Of a stretch of 64,000 bases of DNA, positions 56,238 through 64,000 are shown piece by piece (position 1 is the stretch's first letter; the number at the start of each line of letters is the position of its first letter). The stretch is from Glaciozyma antarctica PI12 (Eukaryota > Basidiomycota > Microbotryomycetes > Kriegeriales > Camptobasidiaceae): the NCBI GenBank assembly GCA_002917775.1, contig KZ627149.1, forward strand, positions 537,689-601,688, read 5' to 3'. Made by a program: the position numbers and the translations under genes. The notes beneath the pieces were generated by a model. It saw only the letters and a program-made list of their open reading frames with translations, did not search any database and was not told where the DNA came from.

Positions 56238-59200
56238 CTACGCCTGCACGTCCCTGACGCCGTTCCACGCTCCCCACTGCGCTCCGCCATTCCCAAGCGA
56301 CGCCTCGTCGACTCGTCGACGCGAGTCCCGCCTGGTTCACGTATGACCTAGGCCTCGAGTCGTCGAGGTTCGAATTCGCGATCGACGAGGGGAATCCCGA
56401 CGAGTTGGCGCGCGAAGGGGCGGAGGGAGGCTGGGAGAAGGAGAGGCCGCCGAACGACTCCTCGAGCGACGGAGGGCGCGCCATCGTCGTGTAGGCATGC
56501 TCGACTTGATGCTGTTGGTGATGTGGCTGCTCGTAGCCCATCTGGTACGCTTGTTGCGGGTCCTGGTACTGCGGCTGAGGCGCCTGACGAGCGTTCGCGT
56601 ACTGGTACCGATCGTTCGGTCGAGGAGCTCCACCGTGAGGGACGCCGCCTTCGGCAAAGTCGACGCGACCGTATGGCGACGAGGGGGATTGGACGAGGTA
56701 CGACTCGGCGCGGATGGAAGTGTAGGGCGACGCGCGAGCGTAATGCGCTTCCTGCTGCTGCTCCATCTGGTTGTGCGAGTAAGGGCCGGCGGAGGGAGGA
56801 GGGGAGAGGGGGAGGAGGGATTGGGGAGGACCACGCGTGCCGGAGAAGGCGGAGAAGGTCGAAGGGGAGACGCGAGAGTAGGGTCCGCCGCCAGAGTGCG
56901 AAGTGTCGCCCGAAACGACCGATCCCGACAGGCCCGACGACCTAGCGAAGAAGTCCGACTCGCTGCGTCCGCTGTTGCTGGTTCCGACGCCCGAGTAGCC
57001 ATCCGAGAGCGACGCACGTCCTCCGACGAGCTCGAGGACTTCCGCCTCCGTCAAGCCAGCGGCGCTCGCGACCGCTCCGAGCTCCATCCTCCCGACGCCC
57101 AGCGATTCGAACCGTCCGCTGAGAACGGGAGGACCGTTGACGGCGGTGGCGATCTGCTTGATCGTCGTGTTGTCCTGACCCTGGACCATCCTCCAAACGG
57201 CCTCGAAGGGAACGCCGAGCGCGCTCGCGAGCTTGCGAACGTGCTCGCCCTGCTTGTCGAGCTGCGAACGACCCCAGCTGAGCCTGATACGACTCTTGCC
57301 GTGGATGGGGAAGTCGTTCATCTTGGCGATGGCGAGCTCGGCGTCGGCGCGACGAACGAACTGGACGAAGCCGCAACCCTTGCCGGTCGGGATCTTGCAG
57401 TACGTGATCTCGCCAAAGTGGTGGAAGAAGCTCTGCGCGAGGAAGTTCGTCAGCTTTGTTCGGGCCTCGAGAGTCGAGCACGAGAGAAACGAACCTTGAG
57501 CGTCTCCTCGCTGATGCACGCCGGGAGTCCTCCAACGAAAACGGTCGTGTTGTTGGGATCGGTCGTGTGAGGAGCGGCGTTCGACTGATGATGCGACTGC
57601 TGGTGCTGCTGCTGGTGGCCTCCGTAGCCTTGGCTCATGGGGCCTCGTCCGGCCATCGAGGGAGTGTGCGAGTTGAACGAGACGGGGGAGTGCGCGGGGG
57701 CGTAGGGGGAGGGGAACGTCGGCGAGAGAAAGTCGGGGTAGTTGGTCGTAGGGGAGAGTTCGGAGCCGGGATGCTGTTGAGGCTGGTACGAGTGGTAAGG
57801 TCCTCCCGTCTGGATCGATAGGGGGTCGCTGCTCCTCGAGCGAGTCCTCTCGCGTCCGTTCCCGTCGAGAGCGTTGCCCGGTCCACTCGCTTCGCTGATA
57901 CGGAGCGTGCGGCCGTGGAGACTGAGGCCGCTGCCTGCATTCTGGCCGAGGAGGAGGGCGCGCTGCATGTCCGAGTCGTCGGCGAAGCGAACGAAGCCGT
58001 AGCCCCGCGAGATGCCGGTCGACGGGTCGTACATGATCTTGGCCGACTTGGTCGAGGGGAAGAGGGGCGTAAACAGAGCCTGATGAAGACGCGTCGTTAG
58101 CTCTTCCGCCCCCGCTGACGCTAAAGAACCGCAACTCACCACTAGCTCGGCTTCTCCAACCTCCCTCCCGAGATCTCCAACGAAGACGCTGTACTCGCCT
58201 TCCCACCTCGGCTGAACGCCTGGAAGTCCAGTTCCCCAGTTGAGCTTGAACGTCCTCGCCGAGCGGGGCATGAGCATGGGAGGAGAGGCGGCGAAGCGGG
58301 CGAGGACCTGGGCGGCGTGGGCGGCGGAGGGGAAGGTGAGGAAGCAGTAGCCCGACGAGGGACTGCGTACGCACCACTTCATCAGCGGCTGCATCGCGAG
58401 AAGTGAGAAGGAAAGAGACGAACCTGGAACCGCGAATCATCTTGATGTTGGTGACGCCCTCCCATCCCATCCTGGCGCAGCACTCGCGCACGTACGCCTC
58501 GTCCATCCAGACGTCCAAGTCTCCCAAGTGCAAGCTGGCACTCTCGAACCTGCCCTCGCCTCCGGTGGCAAGCGCGTGCGCCTGGCCCTGAAGGTCACCG
58601 AGAGACGGCGGGGTGGGAGAATTCGGGGGAGAGGATGGAGGGTAGGGGGGAAAGGAGATGCTGTTGCTGTTGTTGCTGCTGCTGGAAGTGGGAAGGGGGA
58701 GGGAGAGGGGCGTTCGCGGTCGAGAGAGGGGGGAGGTAGGCGTTGGCGAGGCGCGAGTTGGCGCTGTTCTCGAGCGACCTTCGCTCGTGCTCCCTAAAAA
58801 GCGCAGCGCGTTCCTGCTCGTACGCATCTCCCTCTGCTTCCCTCGGCGCGTTCCCTCCAAGCAACTGGCCGTCCGAGCCTGCCCGGACAGTGCGCGTCGC
58901 GCCCCAAATGTTGTCGTCCTTGAGCCCCTCCGTCCCGACGACAGGCTGTCCGCCGTAGCTCACTCGACGCTGGAGCGCATCGACGGCTGCCATGCCGTTG
59001 GATGCGTACGAGTTGCCGCTGCTCGAGAGCGAAGGACGCGTCGCCTGCTGCTGAGGGTAGTAAAGGGGCGACGAGGGGTCGTCACGCGTGTAAGTCGCGG
59101 GGAGTAGGAGAGTAGGAGATGATGGAGATGATGGGAGGAGGGGAGGTGGACGGGGGGGAGTTGGTGGAGATGGGCGAGTGGAGAGGGGAGCTGCTGAGAG

Positions 59201-59267
59201 GGGGCTGGCCTTGGGATGAGAAATGGAAAGACGACGAACTCGCCGCGGCCGAGGATGAGCCCGACAT
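56238..59267 (-). CDS. Three-RRM RNA-binding protein, NAM8/CSX1/TIA1-like
   Basis: RNA-binding protein with three RRMs. N-terminus Ser-rich (MSGSSSAAASSSSFHFSS). RRM1: LHLGDLDVWMDEAYVRECC and SSGYCFLTFPSAAHAAQVL; RRM2: YSVFVGDLGREVGEAELV, GISRGYGFVRFADDSDMQR; RRM3: TTVFVGGLPACISEETLK, ITYCKIPTGKGCGFVQFV and SRIRLSWGRSQ. Spacing and the KGCGFVQF and IRLSWGR peptides match the Nam8/Ngr1/Csx1 group, which act in splicing or stress mRNA control. The C-terminal half is Gln/Ser/Pro/Tyr-rich and may drive granule formation. The true end is probably WGAWNGVRDVQA with TAG at 56238-56240. Frames shift at the C7 run (+ strand G7, 59152-59158), near 58625-58650, and near 56300-56335. Each looks like one added base. 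Confidence 0.82.
58661..58684 (-). repeat. CAG/CAA codon run encoding poly-Gln
   Basis: On the minus strand CAG and CAA codons alternate to give about eight Gln (FQQQQQQQQHLL) in the linker before RRM1. The mixed codons make it more stable than a pure CAG run. Confidence 0.6.
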
Positions 59268-60632
59268 GGAAGAAGGCTGAGTGGGGCGGGCTGGAGAGGG
59301 GAGAGGACTGGGGAGTCGAGAGGGCGTTGGGGCGCGACGTCCGTCACAAGGTTTGGCGGAAGTTGCGTCGAGAGAACGTTGAGGTTGTTTGTAGGGCCTC
59401 GGAGTCTCTCCTGCGGTGGTGATGAAGTTGCGGTGGTCCTAGATGCTCCAACGGTTGCGGTGGGCGAGGGGAGAGGGGTGAGAGGGCCGGGGAGGGGCGA
59501 GAGGAGTACGTGATATGCAGAGAACGAGGGCGTTTGCTTGAACGAGAGGCGGGAAGCGAGGGCGGCCGAGTACCTTGACTGCTGCTGTCGAGAAAGTCGA
59601 CTGGCGAGTCTGAGTGGCCGACTGGGAAGAGGAGGAGGGGAGGATTGGGAGAATCGCGGTGGGGGGGAGGAGGGAGAAAGATCCGCTCTCTACTTTGTTT
59701 TTTCGGCGACTAGTTCCGTTTGTTTTTGGGAAGAGAGTAGTGTCTTGCGAAGGCATCTGCCAGTATCAGAGCGTGCAGGGAGGCGGCTCTGGCAGTGTCG
59801 CTTTGTTGCCTGTTGCCTGAGCGTAGGCCGCAGAGGGGCAGACGAGATGGGACTTGGTTTGCTCTCTGCTCTTGCACGTCTGCGCCCTTCAGACACGTAC
59901 ATAACACGTTCAGAAGGTCCTGGTCCCCTTCCCCTAATGAAAACAACCAGGGGGAATGGAGCCAGTCCGTGCACCCACGCAGACTCTCCATATGGCCCGC
60001 CGTTGAGTGCTTGATCATCTTAGCGCGATCTCGCTGCCGGGATCTTTTTTGTCAAAGCTTTAGTCCCCCAAGACGAACAAGCAGTGATCCCGGTTGATCC
60101 CTCCGGAGGTGTACAGACAGCCAGCTACAGCACAGCAACCGTCGAACGAGACGCGGTGGCTAATGAGACAAATCGGTAATGGAGCCTTGGCGCGTTCCAC
60201 TACTTCCCCCGGATCCCTTAATCCTTCACCGCTTTTTTCGATTTCCAGCAGGAATAATGAAGAGAACAACGCTGTAGAGCTTCTCTGGATCTGCGAGAGG
60301 GAGAAAAGAAGATAAAAAGTGAAGAAATGACGCCAGCTGCGAAGTCGTCGGCGCCGCGTAGAGCCACTGCGGAGGAACCAAGATCGTTCGGGTTCCTTCA
60401 CTTTCCTGGCGAAGACGAGTCGACTGCTCCTCCTTCGAGAACACCTTCGACCACCACCTAAAGCCTCGACAAAGGACGACTCGGAGCCTGAACCCCCTCG
60501 GCTCAGGCGAAACGACACGAGGCGGGAACAAGTCACTTCCTCTCCTCTCCGAACGTCGTCAAAACCAGCCGGGACGCTCGTCCTAGGGGGCTTGCAGGCA
60601 AAAGACGAGCACAGAGCGGGAACGACGCCACG
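59268..60632. other. Divergent promoter region of RRM and RhoGEF genes
   Basis: 1.36 kb between divergent starts. Two open stretches (59439-59756 minus, 59538-60014 plus) overlap each other, show no family signature and are more likely leader or promoter sequence. The minus one could be an upstream open frame in the RRM gene leader. Confidence 0.4.
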
Positions 60633-63600
60633 ATGGTCTCCTCAGCAAGTCACGGCGCCGCAGGGGAACGACCACCCGACCCTCTTCCCAACAACGCTGC
60701 CGCCTACCCCTACCTTGCAGCTCTCCTGGCTCGGTCCACCTCCACCTTTATCACGTCTAGCCCAGGAGAGCTGGCGGACGACCAGATCGACAACGAGGAC
60801 GACAGCTCAACTCGACGCACGAGCCAAGCCCAAGCCCACCTCGGAGCTTCGACTCCGATGGGAACGAGCTCCTCCGCCCTCCAGCAGAGCCTCGCGATCC
60901 TTCAAGCTCAGCTCGAATCGGTAGCAGGAGCTTCGAAAGCGGAGGACGACTCGGAGGAGGATTGGGCGGCCAAGACGGTCGTGCGGCGGAAGCGGGGGAG
61001 CTCACTCGTTTCGGTTGGAGCTGGAGCGGGTGACGTTGACGGGAGCCGTCTTTGGGAAGGGAGTGGACGACCTGCGTCCGTCGTCGAGCTGACTGGGCCC
61101 GGCTGGGTGCCACTCGCTGGCGTCCACTCCACCCCTCTTCAGCTGCGCCGCGCCTCCCTCGATATCGACGTACCCCTCGACCTCGGCGCTCGACTCTTCC
61201 CCTCCCCACTCCCCCACAGTCCCTTCCTCACCTCTCGCCTCTCCCTACCCTTCCATTCTTTTCGGCCTCGCCTCCCCACCCGAACCCTTCTTCAGCCCCC
61301 TCTCCCCTTCCCAATCCTGGTCCTCTCCCACGATCTACTCCCGCCCCGACATCTCCTCCTCAGCTCCAGACCTCGGGATCACCGCGACTGCACCGATCGA
61401 TTTGCCTTCCGCAACGTCGAGGAGGACGAGCGAAATTCCCGTTCCAGTCGCTCTCGCGGCCGGAGTTCATTTCTCGGGACCCCAAGGGGGCGCCACGGAG
61501 AGGAGGTATCACGCTCTAGTGGAGCTCGTGGAGACGGAGGCATCGTACCTGCAGAGCTTGCAGATCCTCGTCAAGGTGAGTTTGGTCCGGCGTGATTTGG
61601 AGGAATGAGGGAGCTGACTTGGGGTTCGGTTCCCAGGTCTACTTTGCTACCCTGCCATTTTTACAGCTCGTCAACGCGGCTGAGATCACGGCGGTCGTAC
61701 GGAATGCGGAGGCTCTGCTCGATCTGCACGAGCGCATCGCTGGACGCCTCGATCAGGTTGAGCAGGAGCTAGGATGGCGAGGGACGGGTCGGGAAGCTGG
61801 GTCGTCGACACAGGACGAAAAAGTCTTGAGAGCGGCTTCGCAAGTGGCTGGTGTTCTTGTCGACGAGGTGCGTCGAATTCACCCCTCTCGTTCGTCACGC
61901 AGGCTCACCCGTTCCCAACGCGCGCAGCTCCCCAATTTCTCGCTCTACGACGAATTCTGCTCACGACACGGCGAAGCCATCGACGTGATCCGCTCGATCG
62001 AAGCTCGACCAGAATGGGAGTCGTTCGAGCGTCGCTGCGCCTCTAGCATCGCCTCTCGCCGATACCTCAGCAACGTTCCGCCCTCCCCTCTCTCTCCCAC
62101 CACTCTCCTCCCCACACCTCTCACCCCATCTCCCACCGCCTCCACCTCGACTCTCTCTTCCTCCCCGACCCTCGTTCCTTCGCCCCCGCCTGCCGTCTCC
62201 TCCATCCCACTCTACCCCACCGCTCCCCTTCCCTCAAAGCTACGCTTCCAGGACTACGCCATCAAGCCCGTCCAGCGTATCTGCCGGTACCCGCTCGTAC
62301 TGGGACAGGTCCTCAAGAACCTCGGGGATTGTCCGGAGCGGGGAGAGGTCAAGAAGGCGTGGGACGGGTTGAGGAAAGTGGCAGAGGGGGTTGATGATGC
62401 GAAGAGGGTTCGCGAGGGAGAGTTGAGGACGAGGATCGTGGCGTCACGGATGGAGTTCCAATCTGTGAGTCGTTTTCTCGTGCTCGTCGTCGCAGTGAAC
62501 GCGAACTGATGCGTCGCCGGTGCAGCCCGTCAATTGGGCGTTCTGCGACGTCCTAGGACCGACTCTTCTCATCGGCACTCTCCACGTCCTTCATCGACAC
62601 CCTTCGCCCGACCCGCTCAAGGTTCGCTACCTCGGCTGCTTCCTCTATCGCAGTCATCTCGTCATGGTCAAGGTCAAGAAGCGCGATAGCTACGAGCCGA
62701 GGGAGTGGCTACCGCTGAGGCTGCTCGAGCTCGGCAACATCGAGGAAAGGGAAGGTGCGTGACACTCCAGCGGGCTTTGTCCAGATTCGCCGACGCTGAT
62801 GACGAGTCTTTCTACCCAGGCCTGCTTTCGCACTCGATTCGGCTCTCGCACCGCGACCACCACTTTGAAATCGGCGCCTGCGGACCCGAGGAGAAGGCTC
62901 TCTGGCTCTCGCGCCTCATCGCTACGCAAGCAGAAGCTCGACGCGCCTGGGCCGAGCAGCACTTCGACGACAGGGGTGCGCCTACCCTCTTCGACGAAAC
63001 CGTCGTCTCGAGCATCTCCCCCTTCTCCGTCATCGCCTGCTCCCCCGTCTTCTCGACCTCTTCCCTGCCTCGACGCAAGCACCACGGCCGATCCAACAGC
63101 ACCCCGACGCTGGGCATCGAAATCCCTTCCACCATTCCCTCCTTCCAAGACTGCATCGTCTCCCCCTCCGAATCGACCCCCGTCTCCCCCGTCGTCGGCT
63201 CCTTCCCTCCCCTCACCGCCACCCCCAGTACCCTCAGTCGAAACCGCTTCTCGACGACGGCGTCGTCGCTCCTCGGTCGAACGCCCGCAGCTCAGCGCGC
63301 CGCGATCGACTTGCGGTTGGCGGACGTCTTCTCGGAGGAATGCCTTACGGCTCGCGCTCAAGGTCGCTCGAGGCTGCCCACGAGGCCAGCAAGGACTCAG
63401 ACGCTCTCGACGACGAAGAATGCGCTGCTTCCGGGTGCGGCGAAGCGGGATATGGCGAAGGAGAAGCGGAGGATGACGTACGATGAGGGGATGAAGGCGA
63501 AGGCGGAGCAGGAGCTGGATTTCGCGTTCGGTCCGCGAGAGGGAGAGGATAGGAGGTGGACGATTGGCGCGAAGAAGGGGGCTGGGAGGGCGAAGCCTGA

Positions 63601-64000
63601 GCTGCCGCCTATCAACGTCGCGGCGGCGGGGTCGGGGCCGAAGCTCAAGTCGCGCACGATGTCGCTTCGAAGAGCGGCGTCGCACTCCTCCATCGACGCT
63701 CGTCCTTCCGCCGCTCCCCTCTCGGCGCCACCTTCTTCCAGCGCCGAAGTCGAGCGCAACAACTCGGTCTCGTCGACGGCCTCCTCATCCGACACGACCA
63801 ACTCCACCTCGTCCCGCCGCCTCGAAACTCCTCCTTCTTCGATCCCTCCCTCTCCCGACGGCGGCACGATCGACCTCGAACACCTCCGTGCGAACCTCCC
63901 CGCCTCCACCGTTCACCCGCCGCGCTGGGGACCTCATGCGATCGCCGACGGCGTGACGAACGTTTTTCGCGTCAAGCGTCGCGGCAGTCGGATGAGCGTG
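60633..64000 (+). CDS. DH-PH Rho guanine nucleotide exchange factor (5' part)
   Basis: Activator of Rho-type GTPases, cut by the right edge of the window. After a disordered Ser/Ala-rich start (MVSSASHGAAGERPPDPLP), a DH domain is seen: RYHALVELVETEASYLQSL, VYFATLPFLQLV, a long insert, FSLYDEFCSRHGEAIDVI and DYAIKPVQRICRYPLVLGQ (helix alpha8 signature), then a PH-like domain (VRYLGCFLYRSHLVMVKVK, HHFEIGACGPEEKALWLSR). The rest is Ser/Pro-rich with basic patches and is still open at 64000 (VFRVKRRGSRMSV). Several short introns, including an in-frame one near 61869-61927. The T4 run at 61259-61262 carries one surplus base between FHSF and GLASPP. The target GTPase (Rho1 or Cdc42) cannot be told from sequence. 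Confidence 0.85.

Noticed and set aside
59538-60014. Open frame of 158 codons in the RRM-RhoGEF intergenic region
   Set aside because: Poor codon bias, Cys/Arg/Gly-rich, overlaps another open frame on the opposite strand, no recognisable domain.

Overview
The window looks like nuclear DNA of a basidiomycete fungus, most likely a GC-rich red yeast of the Rhodotorula/Sporobolomyces kind (Microbotryomycetes). The evidence is dense single-copy genes, many introns of about 50-70 nt with GTGCGT/GTGAGT/GTACGT donors, CTGAC/CTAAC branch sites and CAG acceptors, strongly C/G-ending codons, and a CPL1-like secreted protein of a type known from basidiomycetes. The genus is an inference. I recognised no transposon, virus-derived remnant, CRISPR array, rRNA gene or convincing tRNA gene.

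Layout, left to right: end of an unidentified gene (49-359); CCC1-type vacuolar metal transporter (652-2106, -) head to head with an MFS transporter (2960-5211, +); RNase III-fold/dsRBD protein of mL44 type (5814-7129, +) converging on a USP36/42-like deubiquitinase (7116-9218, -); IRC24-like short-chain reductase (9458-10686, +); membrane alpha/beta hydrolase (10832-13482, -) head to head with mitochondrial thioredoxin (13708-14215, +); quinone-reductase-like MDR protein (14489-15887, -) head to head with a GEN1/YEN1-like nuclease (16008-18479, +); Cdh1/Fizzy-related APC/C activator (18811-20818, +); CPL1-like secreted protein (21022-21931, -); a large coiled-coil protein (22672-26155, +); RPA43 (26364-27961, -) head to head with BUD23 (28118-29519, +); myosin II heavy chain (29785-35692, -); mitochondrial uS13 (36003-36766, -) head to head with LCP5/neuroguidin (37064-38381, +); a divergent GAPDH (38584-40095, -); an acidic AT-hook protein (41415-44565, +); a small MYND-associated-type protein (44724-45276, -); VID27 (45385-48907, +); a PGC1-like glycerophosphodiesterase (49793-51214, +); a LisH/FLO8-type regulator (51649-55276, -); a three-RRM NAM8/CSX1-type protein (56238-59267, -); and the start of a DH-PH RhoGEF (60633-64000, +).

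The genes do not form a cluster for one pathway; this is an ordinary housekeeping stretch. Two head-to-head pairs nevertheless share a theme: RPA43 (Pol I) with BUD23 (18S rRNA methylation), and mitochondrial uS13 with LCP5 (small-subunit processome). Cytokinesis and cell-cycle genes also recur (myosin II, Cdh1, RhoGEF, NAM8-like).

Two features run through the whole window. First, several genes need very small internal exons (7, 7, 8, 11 and 17 nt), one of which carries part of the thioredoxin active site. Second, about ten otherwise well-conserved genes contain a single apparent +1 base that breaks the frame, often in a mononucleotide run. That pattern fits residual insertion errors in a long-read assembly better than true gene decay, so many of the proteins described here span one such break.
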